The notes: a model not told the origin generated them from the sequence alone. A DNA stretch of 55,478 bases from Chlamydiota bacterium (GCA_027451825.1 DAIDHZ010000011.1:1-55478), one strand, 5' to 3'. Counted from the first letter of the stretch, positions 7,999 to 17,183 are shown. Numbers and translations: made by a program.

Positions 7999-10164
7999 AT
8001 GGCATATTTAAAAGATTTTCGTGAAAGAATTCAAAATAATGATTACCCGGGGTTTCTCAAAATCTGGGAAGAATATTGCTACGGGGATCAGCCAGATGGA
8101 CCTGAAATGATTGCTGTTTTGGAAGAAGTAAAACGCTCTGATTTAGCAAAACCTTTCGGACTTCAAGTAGAAAGACTCATCCCTCTTTGGAGAGAATTAA
8201 AGAATCAAAATGAAGCGAGAGACGTTTTAAGACTCATTTTAGATTTGCAAACCACCAATAGCGAACAACTTGCCGATTTAGCAACAGAACACCTCAAAGA
8301 AAGATTCAAAGAAGATCCTTTACTCAATGAAAAGTTCAAACTCATAGGCCTTAGAAGTCGAGAGAAATTTCAATGCGCTATCCGTAATTTCGAACTATTA
8401 ACACATATGCAAAAAGGCAATTTTGTGTTCCATTCGGCAGGATGGGGAACCGGAGAAATTACCAATGTTTCTTTTGTCAGAGAAGAACTCTCCTTAGAAT
8501 TTGAACAAGTTCTTGGCATTCAGACTCTCTCTTTTGAAAAAGCCTTTAAAACACTTATCCTTCTCAACAAAGAACACTTCTATTCCCGTAGATTTGGCAA
8601 TCCGGATGCTTTGGAAAAAGAAGCCAAAGAAGATCCTGTCGCCATTATCCATCTTTTACTTCACGATTTAGGACCTAAAACAGCCGCCGAAATCAAAGAA
8701 GAGCTCTATGAACTTGTCATTCCTACTTCCGAATGGAACCGCTGGTGGCAAACAACAAGAACAAAACTCAAAAAAGATACCAAGATAGAATCTCCAAAAG
8801 ATCTCAAAGATCCTTTCATCTTACGTGAAAAAGAACTCCCCCATGAAGTCGCATTCCATCAAGCCTTGGAAGCAAAACCAGGTGTCAATGCAACGATTCA
8901 AATGATCCATGTATTCATACGAGATTTTCCTGAAGTCTTAAAAAATGCAGAATTCAAATCTTCATTGGAAGAAAAACTCAAAACATTTTTAGTTTACGAA
9001 AAGCTCAACGTTTCACAAAAAATACAAATATTTGTTCTCTTCGATATCTTAGGATCGAAAGAAAACGGAAAGGAACTTATAGAACTCATCGAACACGCAT
9101 CCAATATCTCTGAGATCGTTAACTCTATTGAGATCACTGCCTTTCAAAAACAACTTCTACAATTGATCCAAAAGACAAGAAAAGATTGGAACGAGATCTT
9201 CTTAGATCTTCTTTTCACAATTGGCCAAAACTCTTTAAGAGATTACCTCTTCTCAGAACTTTGCATCCCGGCATATCAAGAGACTCTCCAGAAAAAGTTG
9301 ACAACATTGATTGTACATCCCATCTCTTATCCTGAGATTTTCATTTGGTATTTCCAAAAAATCATGGATAAAAAAGCAAAAATCTCTTTTACCGATAAGA
9401 ATTTACAAAATCGACTCTTTGAAAGTCTTTTAATTCTTCTCGATCATTTAGAGAAAAAGCCTCAATACAAAGATCTTATCAAAAAAATTGTCGGCATTAT
9501 TACAGAAGATCGCTATCTTCTTGTTCGCAATATCATGCAACAATCTTCTCTTGAAGAAACCAAAGAATATATCCTTTTGGCCACAAAATGCGGCTCTCTC
9601 TCAGATCATGATGTCAAAATCTTCCAATCCGTTGCCGAAGTCTCGCATCCATCGTTATCTCGCGTGAAAAAAACATCGGAATCTGTGGAAGAAGAAGCCA
9701 TCCTTTGGTCAACTCAAGAAGGCTATCAAAAAGTACAACTTCGCATGCAGCAAATTGCAACCGTAGAAACAGTTCATAATGCTCGTGAAATTGAAGTTGC
9801 AAGAGCTCACGGAGACCTTCGCGAGAATGCTGAATTTAAAGCAGCGCTTGAAAGACGAGACAGACTCCAATCGGAGCTAAAATTCCTCTCCGACCAAATC
9901 GCAAATGTCCGGATCCTTACCAAAAAAGATGTTCCTGAAGACAAAGTAGGAATTGGAAGCGTAGTCGATTGCCAAGATTCCAAAGGAGAACATTCTCGAT
10001 TTATACTTCTTGGACCTTGGGATGCAAATCCGGAACAAAAAATTCTTTCTTTCCAGTCTAAATTAGCTCAAGCCATGAAAGGGAAAACGATTGGAGAAAA
10101 ATTTGAATTTCAAGGAGAGCATTTCCTCATTACCGACATCAACAATTACTTTGACTTAAGATGA
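7999..10164 (+). CDS. greA: Chlamydial-type transcription elongation factor GreA with long N-terminal extension
   Basis: 721 residues from the ATG at 7999 (GGAG 10 nt upstream; a TTG 24 bp earlier is less likely). The last ~155 residues are a complete GreA: a coiled coil whose tip reads GDLRENAEF, with the acidic residues that stimulate RNA cleavage in stalled RNA polymerase, then a globular domain. The first ~565 residues are a helical, TPR-like extension typical of chlamydial GreA (CT636) and absent from most bacteria; its function is unknown. It is followed by rdgB and a YacP-like gene in one probable operon. Confidence 0.95.
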   Translation: MAYLKDFRERIQNNDYPGFLKIWEEYCYGDQPDGPEMIAVLEEVKRSDLAKPFGLQVERLIPLWRELKNQNEARDVLRLILDLQTTNSEQLADLATEHLKERFKEDPLLNEKFKLIGLRSREKFQCAIRNFELLTHMQKGNFVFHSAGWGTGEITNVSFVREELSLEFEQVLGIQTLSFEKAFKTLILLNKEHFYSRRFGNPDALEKEAKEDPVAIIHLLLHDLGPKTAAEIKEELYELVIPTSEWNRWWQTTRTKLKKDTKIESPKDLKDPFILREKELPHEVAFHQALEAKPGVNATIQMIHVFIRDFPEVLKNAEFKSSLEEKLKTFLVYEKLNVSQKIQIFVLFDILGSKENGKELIELIEHASNISEIVNSIEITAFQKQLLQLIQKTRKDWNEIFLDLLFTIGQNSLRDYLFSELCIPAYQETLQKKLTTLIVHPISYPEIFIWYFQKIMDKKAKISFTDKNLQNRLFESLLILLDHLEKKPQYKDLIKKIVGIITEDRYLLVRNIMQQSSLEETKEYILLATKCGSLSDHDVKIFQSVAEVSHPSLSRVKKTSESVEEEAILWSTQEGYQKVQLRMQQIATVETVHNAREIEVARAHGDLRENAEFKAALERRDRLQSELKFLSDQIANVRILTKKDVPEDKVGIGSVVDCQDSKGEHSRFILLGPWDANPEQKILSFQSKLAQAMKGKTIGEKFEFQGEHFLITDINNYFDLR

Positions 10165-10189
10165 TAAAAGATCTATGAAAGAGCATACG

Positions 10190-10798
10190 ATGTCTTTTGA
10201 GCTTGTTTTAGCAACGACAAATTTCCATAAAATTCGAGAGTTTCGATCCCTGTTTAAGAAGCTCTCGATCGATCTCTTAAGTCTTTCTGATTTTCCTAAC
10301 TATGCCCCTCCAGAAGAAACCGGTTCTTCCTTTGAAGAAAATGCTCTTTTAAAAGCTCTGACCGCAGCGAAAGCTCTCAATCAATGGGTTCTTGCGGAAG
10401 ATTCAGGGCTTGTCGTTCCGGCCATCAACAATGCTCCTGGCATTTATTCAGCTCGCTACGCAGGTGAGAATGCAACCGACCTTGAGAATCGAAAAAAACT
10501 CTTAAGCGCCATGTCTCATTTGACAAAAGAAGATGAAAGATATGCCTTTTATGAATGCTGTATTGTCATTGCATCTCCCGACGGCGTTCAAAAAGTTGCA
10601 AAAGGAACCTGCGAAGGAACCATTTTATCCGAAGAAAAAGGAAGCGCAGGTTTTGGCTATGACTCTCTTTTTCTCAAACACGATTACCGCAAGTCCTTTG
10701 CCGAGATCGATGAAACCATCAAAAATAGAATTTCTCATCGAAGAAAGGCTTTCGATAAAATCCTTCCCTTCATCGAACAACTCCAGATGCCGACGTGA
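10190..10798 (+). CDS. rdgB: dITP/XTP pyrophosphatase (Ham1 family)
   Basis: Hydrolyses non-canonical purine NTPs such as ITP, dITP and XTP to the monophosphates, keeping them out of DNA and RNA. ATTNFHKIREF at the N-terminus, the EDSGLVV and APGIYSARYAG active-site strings, GFGYDSLF and the C-terminal SHRRKAF are all Ham1 hallmarks. The length is 202 residues from ATG 10190 or 207 from ATG 10175; neither has a strong Shine-Dalgarno, and family N-termini fit the later one better. The gap from greA is short and its stop overlaps the GTG start of the next gene. Confidence 0.93.
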   Translation: MSFELVLATTNFHKIREFRSLFKKLSIDLLSLSDFPNYAPPEETGSSFEENALLKALTAAKALNQWVLAEDSGLVVPAINNAPGIYSARYAGENATDLENRKKLLSAMSHLTKEDERYAFYECCIVIASPDGVQKVAKGTCEGTILSEEKGSAGFGYDSLFLKHDYRKSFAEIDETIKNRISHRRKAFDKILPFIEQLQMPT

Positions 10799-11262
10799 AA
10801 TACTTTCTCGACGGATACAACCTCCTTTTCTGGATGAAAAAAGATTCAAAACCCTTCTCTGAAGAAAGAACCGAGTTCATCCAATCTCTACAAACCTATT
10901 TTCGCAAACTGCATTTATCAGGATATCTCATCTTTGACGGAAGACATCGAAGAGAAGAGGAAAGCGGCAGATCCTATAAAGATCCCTTAGAAATCATTTA
11001 CGCGCCACTCGGACAAAGCGCAGACGCTTACATCATTGAAAAAATACAAACAGTTAAAAACCCAAAAGAAGTCACTGTTGTTACAAACGATAAAGGTCTT
11101 ATCAGACATGCAAAAGCGCTGAAAGTCTCTGTCATGAGCAATCACGAATTTCTTGACTATCTCCTAAAAAGATCAACACCGCAAGAAACCAAAAAAACGA
11201 AAGAATCATCCCACAATATCGAAAGACTCTCAAAAATCTTTGAAAAAAAACTTCACGAATAA
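10795..11262 (+). CDS. YacP-like NYN-domain RNase
   Basis: This 155-residue protein opens with YFLDGYNLLFWM, the first conserved Asp-containing strand of NYN/PIN-type nucleases. It continues with LIFDGRHRREEE, QSADAYIIEKI and VVTNDKGLIRHAK, which supply the other acidic metal ligands. This is the YacP branch, whose Bacillus member Rae1 is a ribosome-associated mRNA endonuclease. The GTG start overlaps the rdgB stop (GTGA), so translation is probably coupled. The C-terminal ~25 residues are a Lys/Ser-rich tail. A structured repeat follows 12 bp after the stop. Confidence 0.85.
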   Translation: MKYFLDGYNLLFWMKKDSKPFSEERTEFIQSLQTYFRKLHLSGYLIFDGRHRREEESGRSYKDPLEIIYAPLGQSADAYIIEKIQTVKNPKEVTVVTNDKGLIRHAKALKVSVMSNHEFLDYLLKRSTPQETKKTKESSHNIERLSKIFEKKLHE

Positions 11263-11273
11263 ACCTATAGTAC

Positions 11274-11393
11274 GCAGGATGCAGGGAAGCCCTGCAACCC
11301 AAGATGATTTGGGGATCAAAGCTTCCCCGACCTGCAAATCCTCAGCTCGCAAAGCGAGCGTCATCCTCAGGCACGTTTCGTGCCGTTATCCTG
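11274..11393. repeat. Chain of short hairpins between convergent genes (GCAGGAT...ATCCTGT element)
   Basis: Ends GCAGGAT and ATCCTGT bracket consecutive stem-loops: GCAGGG-AAG-CCCTGC (11281-11295), CCCAA/TTGGG (11298-11313), GGGGA/TCCCC (11311-11328), GCTCGC-AAA-GCGAGC (11345-11359) and GGCACG-TTT-CGTGCC (11370-11384). A T-run follows. It sits between the convergent yacP-like and dus genes and could act as a bidirectional terminator. The ends resemble those of the elements at about 27970 and 28085. Confidence 0.7.
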
Positions 11394-11417
11394 TTTTTTG
11401 TTTTCAACAGCAGGGAT

Positions 11418-12431
11418 CTATTCCGTTTCAGCAAAGACAAGCTCTTTGGATAAAGAGACATCGCGCCAAGAAAAGTCTTCAACAAAACGCATTGCCTCAC
11501 GAGTAGAAGCGGCTCGATTGATTGCAATTCTCAAATCTTTAACTCCCACGCATCGCTTCAAATACCAGCAGCCGACACGGCGAAAATCAAGCATTGCTTG
11601 TCTTTCCGGCTGGTAACGAATAATGAGATCAAAATGCTCTAGCAAAATGTCTCGGATCTCTGAAACACCTCTTGCAATGGGCTCTAAACCATTCAAGCCT
11701 CTCATGATGTCTTCTGCAATCCAGGGCTGACCTAAAGTGCCTCTAGAGACCAAAACTGCATCGCATCCCGTTTCTTGAAACATTTTTTGAGCTGCTTCCT
11801 GACTAAAAACATCACCATTGCCAATCACTAAAATATCTTTGGCTGCTTTCTTACACGCTGTAATGTAATCCCAATTAGCAGGCCCTTTATATCCTTGAGC
11901 TCTCGTTCTTCCATGGACGGTGATCGCTTTCGCTCCCACTTTTTCTGCAATCTGCGTAATCAAAGGACCATTAATCGATCCTTCATCCCAACCGGCTCGA
12001 ATTTTAACGGTCACAGGAATCTTAACCGCAGCAATCATCTGGGAAAGCATCTCTCCAATCAAATCAGGCGTTTTTAACATTCCCGATCCACTCCCATCCT
12101 TAGTTACCTTATCAACAGGGCACCCGCAATTAAAATCCAAAACATCAAACCCCAAATCTTCAATCATCCGAGCCGCTTGAGCTGCCAATTTTGGCTTGCT
12201 CCCGCAAAGCTGCGCTCCGATGGGGTGCATCGAAGAATGATAATCTAAAAGACGAAACGTATGCGGATCATTGCGAACCAAGGCATCGATTTTCACCATT
12301 TCGCAATAAACAATCCCCGGATGATAGCGTGACGACATCTGACGGAATGGATAATCAGAGCATCCCGCCAAAGGAGCGTAAAGAACCCGATTTCGAAGGG
12401 CTTTGGAACCTAAAAAAAACGGATCTTTCAT
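11418..12431 (-). CDS. dus: tRNA-dihydrouridine synthase
   Basis: FMN/NADPH enzyme that reduces uridine to dihydrouridine in the tRNA D-loop; 337 residues. The TIM barrel starts with the FMN-binding string VLYAPLAGCSDYPFRQ. FNCGCPVDKV carries the catalytic Cys, followed by KIRAGWD and ITVHGRTRAQGYKG. GNGDVFS and VSRGTLGQPW bind the phosphate. The length and sequence look closest to DusB, but subfamily is not certain. Its ATG overlaps the yggT-like stop by 4 bp (ATGA), so the two are cotranslated. Confidence 0.93.
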   Translation of the reverse strand: MKDPFFLGSKALRNRVLYAPLAGCSDYPFRQMSSRYHPGIVYCEMVKIDALVRNDPHTFRLLDYHSSMHPIGAQLCGSKPKLAAQAARMIEDLGFDVLDFNCGCPVDKVTKDGSGSGMLKTPDLIGEMLSQMIAAVKIPVTVKIRAGWDEGSINGPLITQIAEKVGAKAITVHGRTRAQGYKGPANWDYITACKKAAKDILVIGNGDVFSQEAAQKMFQETGCDAVLVSRGTLGQPWIAEDIMRGLNGLEPIARGVSEIRDILLEHFDLIIRYQPERQAMLDFRRVGCWYLKRCVGVKDLRIAINRAASTREAMRFVEDFSWRDVSLSKELVFAETE

Positions 12432-12691
12432 CGAATCAGTCCCAAAACAAGTCTTTCAAGAAAACGAAGCGCAAAAAACGCTAAGATCGGACTTAAATCC
12501 AAAACCCCGCCAATCGGAGGGATGAAGCGTCTAAAAATATTTAAATAAGGATCTGTGTAGAAAGCAATAAATCGAAAAAACTGGCGATACTGCAAAGAGG
12601 GGATCCAAGAACCCACAATGCGAGCCAACAAAAGAAGGTTATATCCAAAGAAAAGCCAATAAACGTACTTGTAAAGATAATATCTAACCAT
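12428..12691 (-). CDS. YggT-family membrane protein
   Basis: An 87-residue protein with two hydrophobic segments (about 12-30 and 60-80) and the YggT hallmark region FRRFIPPIGGVLDLSPILAF (a proline-rich turn followed by D-x-S-P). Family members are small inner-membrane proteins with poorly defined roles, linked to cell division, osmotic shock or cofactor insertion in different organisms. It is translationally coupled to dus downstream and divergent from the membrane-protein gene at 12788. Confidence 0.85.
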   Translation of the reverse strand: MVRYYLYKYVYWLFFGYNLLLLARIVGSWIPSLQYRQFFRFIAFYTDPYLNIFRRFIPPIGGVLDLSPILAFFALRFLERLVLGLIR

Positions 12692-12787
12692 ACGCAGAAG
12701 GATACCACGAATCTCCTTAAATGTAGAGCTTAAGAAGGTCTTGAATTTAAATATAACCTGTTATAATCAATAAATTATTAGAAAAAG

Positions 12788-13285
12788 GTGGATATGGAAG
12801 ATCTTTGGCAAATCCTGAGAGGAGCTCCTTGGTGGGTCTACGTGCTTTTTATTATTCTTGTGAGGATGGGTCTTCAATCAACAAAGCCACGAACCATCAC
12901 ACTTCAAAGATTAGGTCTTTTCCCTCTTGTTTTCATCGTCTGGTCTATCCTTAGACTTTACCAGAATAATGGTTTTGAATTTCCTTCATTGATCTTTTGG
13001 TGGGTGCTTTCTTTAGGCATCGGCGCTTATCTCGGAGTCAAAGAGGTTTCCTCCTGGAAGATTCATGTAGATAAAGAGAAGAAAACAATCACAATTCCCG
13101 GCAATTATTCGACAATCGTATTCATTTTCGCCATTTTTATTCTCAATTTTTTCTGGGGATATTTTTACGCTACTTTAGTCAACGTTCCTTACTGGATCCG
13201 TCTTATTGATACGATCTCAACGACAATCTGCACTGGGCTCTTCGTCGGAAGAGGGGGACTGTTTCTTAAAAGGTACTTGTCTTAA
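12788..13285 (+). CDS. Small integral membrane protein (DUF6622-like)
   Basis: 165 residues with about four membrane segments. ILRGAPWWVYVLFIILVRMG followed by QSTKPRTITLQRLGLFP is a pattern I associate with the DUF6622 family, of unknown function. A hydrophilic segment (DKEKKTITIPG) separates the two membrane halves. An in-frame start two codons later (ATGGAAGATCTT) is possible; AAAAGGTGG just upstream suits that later ATG. A weak hairpin follows the stop. Confidence 0.6.
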   Translation: MDMEDLWQILRGAPWWVYVLFIILVRMGLQSTKPRTITLQRLGLFPLVFIVWSILRLYQNNGFEFPSLIFWWVLSLGIGAYLGVKEVSSWKIHVDKEKKTITIPGNYSTIVFIFAIFILNFFWGYFYATLVNVPYWIRLIDTISTTICTGLFVGRGGLFLKRYLS

Positions 13286-13287
13286 AA

Positions 13288-13310
13288 AATCCGAAGTTCA
13301 ACTTCAGATT
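13288..13310. terminator. Weak hairpin after the membrane-protein gene
   Basis: AATC-C-GAAGT/TCA/ACTTC-A-GATT forms a 5-bp stem plus a 4-bp outer stem with one mismatch. It is followed by ATATTTT rather than a clean T-run, so termination is plausible but weak. The next 150 bp hold CCATCCTGCCCATCTTG (also near 28000) and a GGGAGT-GT-ACTCCC hairpin, but no gene. Confidence 0.4.
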
Positions 13311-13464
13311 ATATTTTCCATCCTGCCCATCTTGTTTTTTTGAGGTTGCCTATCAGGATGAGGCCGTTAGGGAGTGTACTCCCTAAATATTTTTTATGAA
13401 ATGGTTCTGCCACGCTGAGATTCATATAGACTGTATCTCTTGCCATAGATAACATTGAAGAGCT

Positions 13465-15003
13465 ATGCAAGTTTTGGCTGTTCACATAGATCGTCCCTTC
13501 CTCAAAATTGCAATCCTGCAAAAAACAAAAAAACAGATCCAACTCATCAATTTAAAATCACCTCTTTTAGATAAACCAGAAAATGTAAAACAGCTTTACA
13601 ATAGCTCCTCTCAAAGAACCGTCGTCTCCGGAATTTCCGCCAAAGATATCCTCATCCGTCCGACGGAAATCAAAACAACCAGCAAACGCCACCTAGAACA
13701 AGCCCTCTCCTTTCAAGCAGAAACAACCTCTTATCTACCCGCGAATGAATCTTTCTTCGTCCCTTACATTACCGAACAAGAAAAAACAAAGACAAAAGCT
13801 CTCATTTTCTCCTTTTCAAAAAAAACAATGAAAGATCATCTCGAAGAATTAAAACAATTCGATATTGATCCTGATATTGTCTCGGCGATCCCCATCGCTC
13901 TAGTTCGCTATATTCGATGGAGAATTCCTGCACTCACTGATGCGTTCATTATCGATATCGGATCTGAAGAAATCTGCTGTATCTGGATGGAAGGGGGCAA
14001 ACTTCAAAAAGCAATCTCAACAGACGCCGGCATTGAAGCCTTATTAAAAGCTCTGTGGTCGGATCGAAAAAAAACACTTCTTCAAAAAGAGATCAGAGGC
14101 GTCGCTAAACACATCGATCTTCTTCAATTACAAAACCACTTAAGCCCCAATCTTTCGACAAGCTTAAATGCCTTAAAACAAAACCTGCTTAAAATTCTCT
14201 ACTCTTTTCATCGACTGTCCGGTCCAAAGCCGATCGTTTTTACAGGAAGAGTGGATGGCTTTACACACTTTAAAGAATTTTTATTACAATCTTGCGGCGA
14301 ATTATGTTCAGGGGAATATGAACAAAAAATTCCTCAAGATGAGCAAAAATATGCAATCGCCATCGGACTTGCATTGGACGATACTTTACAATTTCGAAAA
14401 GATGAGTTTTTCCCTAAAAAAAGCTTAAGACGTACCGGAATTTACACAGCTCTTCTCATCTTGTTTTCCTTCTTTTGCTCTGCAACCCTTCTCATTGAAG
14501 GAAAATGGGTTGTATCGAAAAAAGAAAAAGCTATGATCAGCTATTTAAAACGTTCTCTAGAAAACTACGACCCTAGCTTCAAAAACAGTTTATTTTCTCA
14601 AAAAAATAGAGAAGACATTCTTCATTCTTGGGCAAGATCGATCGCTGCAAATACAAAAGAATACCCCTATATTGTTCAGGTGCCAACCGTCTCAGAAATC
14701 CTTCATATCCTGGATCATCACCCTCTCATTGTCAAATTCAAAGAAACAAAAGATCCCATTGACATCATCTCTTTTGACTACAAATTAGTCTCTTTACCAA
14801 CCTTGCAATCAACAAAAGAACCTTACCGAGCAAAAGTAAATTTGATCTTTAAAACAAAAAATGCTCTCAATGCAAGGCAATTCCATGAAGCTCTTTTACA
14901 AGAAAAAGATTGGATCGACACCTCTCAAGAGATTTCCTGGGAACCCGAAGAAGATTCATACCGTGTCGGATTTTTCCTCAAAAAACAGGATCGATTTTCA
15001 TGA
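13465..15003 (+). CDS. GspL/PilM-like actin-fold membrane protein
   Basis: A 512-residue protein with an N-terminal actin-like ATPase fold: VHIDRPFLKIAIL as the first phosphate strand, DIGSEEICCIWMEGGKL near 170, and VFTGRVDGF near 257. A single membrane segment follows (about 328-347, ALLILFSFFCSATLLIEG), then a ~165-residue C-terminal extracytoplasmic domain. This single-pass architecture is that of type II secretion GspL, which links the cytoplasmic ATPase to the inner-membrane platform; PilM alone lacks the membrane part. The next gene looks like GspM. Chlamydiae have a partial Gsp system encoded elsewhere. I infer a T2SS or pilus-like platform component. Confidence 0.65.
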   Translation: MQVLAVHIDRPFLKIAILQKTKKQIQLINLKSPLLDKPENVKQLYNSSSQRTVVSGISAKDILIRPTEIKTTSKRHLEQALSFQAETTSYLPANESFFVPYITEQEKTKTKALIFSFSKKTMKDHLEELKQFDIDPDIVSAIPIALVRYIRWRIPALTDAFIIDIGSEEICCIWMEGGKLQKAISTDAGIEALLKALWSDRKKTLLQKEIRGVAKHIDLLQLQNHLSPNLSTSLNALKQNLLKILYSFHRLSGPKPIVFTGRVDGFTHFKEFLLQSCGELCSGEYEQKIPQDEQKYAIAIGLALDDTLQFRKDEFFPKKSLRRTGIYTALLILFSFFCSATLLIEGKWVVSKKEKAMISYLKRSLENYDPSFKNSLFSQKNREDILHSWARSIAANTKEYPYIVQVPTVSEILHILDHHPLIVKFKETKDPIDIISFDYKLVSLPTLQSTKEPYRAKVNLIFKTKNALNARQFHEALLQEKDWIDTSQEISWEPEEDSYRVGFFLKKQDRFS

Positions 15004-15653
15004 ACTTTTTTTTCGAAAAAATAGGAAAAGCTTTCCTCCTCTATGCAAAATCTCCTCTGTTTTATTGTTTATTATTAGCTCCATTTGGAATTTCGATTGC
15101 CTATTTATTTGAAGAATATACCCGTATTTCATATCTCGAAGAAGAATTCCTTAAAACCTGCAAGCAAGCAAAAAGCGCCCTTCAAAAAAGAGAGAAAAAG
15201 CAAAAATTTTTAGCCAAATATTCCAAAGCAAGCCCTTATTTTCTCGATGAAAACATCGAATCCATGGACTTTCTTTTATCAGAAAAAAAAGAGATTGAAT
15301 CGATGCTACAGCATCCAGCGCTTGTCAACAAAAAAGAACTAGAGTCAAGACTTCATTTTCTTACAAACAACCGGCTTTCGTTTACAGAAGAAACAATTAA
15401 AGAACAAAACAACATCAAAGAAACAAAAGAAAAACAAAAATACCCAATCGAAGCCGATGAACACGACCTCAAAAAACTTCTATCTTTGATTGAAAATATT
15501 CCCATCGAACCATTCACTCCTTTAGAAAATAGTCCTCAACTTGTGATGACAGAATTTCATCTTCAAAAAAAGGAAACAGATCTTAAAAAAGATGTATTGG
15601 AGATCGATATGGAATTCATCAAACGAGAATTTTCATCAGAAAATTCCCGTTAA
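15000..15653 (+). CDS. GspM/PilN-O-like single-pass membrane protein
   Basis: 217 residues starting at the ATG that overlaps the previous TGA (ATGA). An upstream in-frame ATG lies inside the GspL-like gene and is unlikely. A short cytoplasmic start is followed by one membrane segment (about 17-36, SPLFYCLLLAPFGISIAYLF), then a long Lys/Glu-rich coiled-coil-like periplasmic region. This is the layout of GspM/PilO proteins that pair with GspL/PilN. Sequence identity with those families is too low for me to be certain. Confidence 0.55.
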   Translation: MNFFFEKIGKAFLLYAKSPLFYCLLLAPFGISIAYLFEEYTRISYLEEEFLKTCKQAKSALQKREKKQKFLAKYSKASPYFLDENIESMDFLLSEKKEIESMLQHPALVNKKELESRLHFLTNNRLSFTEETIKEQNNIKETKEKQKYPIEADEHDLKKLLSLIENIPIEPFTPLENSPQLVMTEFHLQKKETDLKKDVLEIDMEFIKREFSSENSR

Positions 15654-15834
15654 ATACTACAACCTCAGAGAAAAATTCCCTTTTCTTTGCAACTCTAAGA
15701 TCTCCAAGATTCATTTTCAACCACAAGAGCACGTGTTGAAAATAGGTGAAACCAGAAGAAATTTTTTTCTTCAGTTACAATGGGATGTTGGAAGGGCCGC
15801 AAAAATAAATAAAATGATTTACCCTCCGTGGTAA
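15592..15834 (+). CDS. Possible small third gene of the GspL/GspM-like operon
   Basis: Up to 80 codons, overlapping the end of the GspM-like gene by about 60 bp. The real start is unclear; the part after the overlap (KYYNLREKFPFLCNSKISKI...) contains no ATG until near the end, so either the ATG at 15592 or a non-ATG start is used. Protein-like composition continues in this frame. The gene order suggests a minor secretion-platform component, but nothing in the sequence identifies it. Confidence 0.4.
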   Translation: MYWRSIWNSSNENFHQKIPVKYYNLREKFPFLCNSKISKIHFQPQEHVLKIGETRRNFFLQLQWDVGRAAKINKMIYPPW

Positions 15835-15914
15835 AAAACAAACATTTGAGAGAGAAATGCTTAAAAAAATGAGATAATCTCCACTTTTAATAGCCAATCG
15901 ATCAAAATATCCTC

Positions 15915-17183
15915 ATGAGACATTCTTTCTATCTTATTTTTATCATCCTTGCAGGATGCTACCACTCAACACTCACCGATCCGATTGCAGTCATTCAAAT
16001 CCAAGATCGAAACGGTCTTACAGAAACAATCAGCGCTCAAGAACGATTAGAAAATTATCAAGCCATCGACTTTCTATCGCCACAGCCCTATAAAAAAATT
16101 CTTCGCGTCTATAAAAAGGACGGAAAAAATTCTTCCAAAATCACAACATATCACCCCAATGGAAACATCTGGCAATACCTGGAAGCAAAAGAATTGCGAG
16201 CCAATGGTTCCTATAAGGAATGGTTTCCGAATGGACAACTAAAAATCGAAGCAACTGTGATCGGAGGATCCGCCGATGTAGTCCCGGGAGCTCAAAGCGA
16301 TTGGCTTTTTGACGGGCCTTGCAAAGTTTGGGATGAACAAGGCAATCTGATTGCGGAAATGCCCTATTCTAAAGGATCCTTAGAAGGGACTTCCGTCTAC
16401 TATTACCACACAGGACAAATCCAAAAGGAACTTCCCTATCATAAACATTCTTTAGAAGGAACCGCCATTGAATATACTTTGGAAGGTCAAATCCAATCGA
16501 AAACAGACTACCACCAAGGGAAAAAGAACGGCTCAAGCATCGGTCATTTTCAAAATGGGCAACTTGCCTGGGAAGAAGAATATAAAGAAGATTTACTGAT
16601 CCAAGGATCTTATTACACTCCAAGAGGAGAATTTCTTGCAGAAGTTGTCGACGGGTCCGGATTTCGCGCCATTTGCAAAGAAGATAGACTCACTCACGTC
16701 GTACAAATTCAGCAAGGATTTCCGGAAGGAAAAGTTCAAGAATTCAATAGCAAAGGAGATCTTCACTCCATCTATCACATCAAAAATGGACGAAAAACAG
16801 GGGAAGAGATCATCTACTTTCCACCCAAAGAAGCAAACTCACAGCTTCAGCCTAAAATCTCCATCCAATGGAATGATCAGCTCATTCACGGCACGGTCAA
16901 AACCTGGTATAGCAATGGTGTACTTCAAAGCCAAAAAGAATTTTGCAACAACAAAAAAATAGGCCCAAGTCTTGCATGGTATAAAGACGGCTCTTTAATG
17001 CTTGTGGAAGAATACGAAGAAGATAAACTCATCAAAGGGCAATACTATAAAAAGAATGCCCTTGATTCGATCTCTTCGATCATCAATGGAAATGGAATAG
17101 CGACTCTCTATGATGAAAATGGCATTTTCTTAAAGAAAATCAACTACCAAAAAGGCGATCCCGTCATTCCTGATAAGGACTAG
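15915..17183 (+). CDS. MORN-repeat lipoprotein (YwqK-like)
   Basis: 422 residues with a signal peptide ending in the lipobox LAGC, so a lipoprotein. The mature protein is built from about ten MORN-type units of the form Y-x-N/D-G-x-hydrophobic...E-x-x-Y-x-x-G-x-x-x-G, for example YHPNGNIWQ, WFPNGQLKIE, YYHTGQIQKELPY, WYSNGVLQSQKEF and WYKDGSLMLVEEY. Such variants (YwqK-like) form beta-hairpin stacks; YwqK itself is labelled an antitoxin, but most members have unknown roles. Here the lipid anchor suggests an envelope location. Its TAG stop (17181-17183) lies within the end of a palindromic repeat. It starts about 80 bp after the Gsp-like genes. Confidence 0.8.
   Translation: MRHSFYLIFIILAGCYHSTLTDPIAVIQIQDRNGLTETISAQERLENYQAIDFLSPQPYKKILRVYKKDGKNSSKITTYHPNGNIWQYLEAKELRANGSYKEWFPNGQLKIEATVIGGSADVVPGAQSDWLFDGPCKVWDEQGNLIAEMPYSKGSLEGTSVYYYHTGQIQKELPYHKHSLEGTAIEYTLEGQIQSKTDYHQGKKNGSSIGHFQNGQLAWEEEYKEDLLIQGSYYTPRGEFLAEVVDGSGFRAICKEDRLTHVVQIQQGFPEGKVQEFNSKGDLHSIYHIKNGRKTGEEIIYFPPKEANSQLQPKISIQWNDQLIHGTVKTWYSNGVLQSQKEFCNNKKIGPSLAWYKDGSLMLVEEYEEDKLIKGQYYKKNALDSISSIINGNGIATLYDENGIFLKKINYQKGDPVIPDKD

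Noticed and set aside
13584..13600. Third TGTAAA-N5-TTTACA site as an operator
   Set aside because: It lies inside the GspL-like coding sequence, far from a start; kept only as a note.
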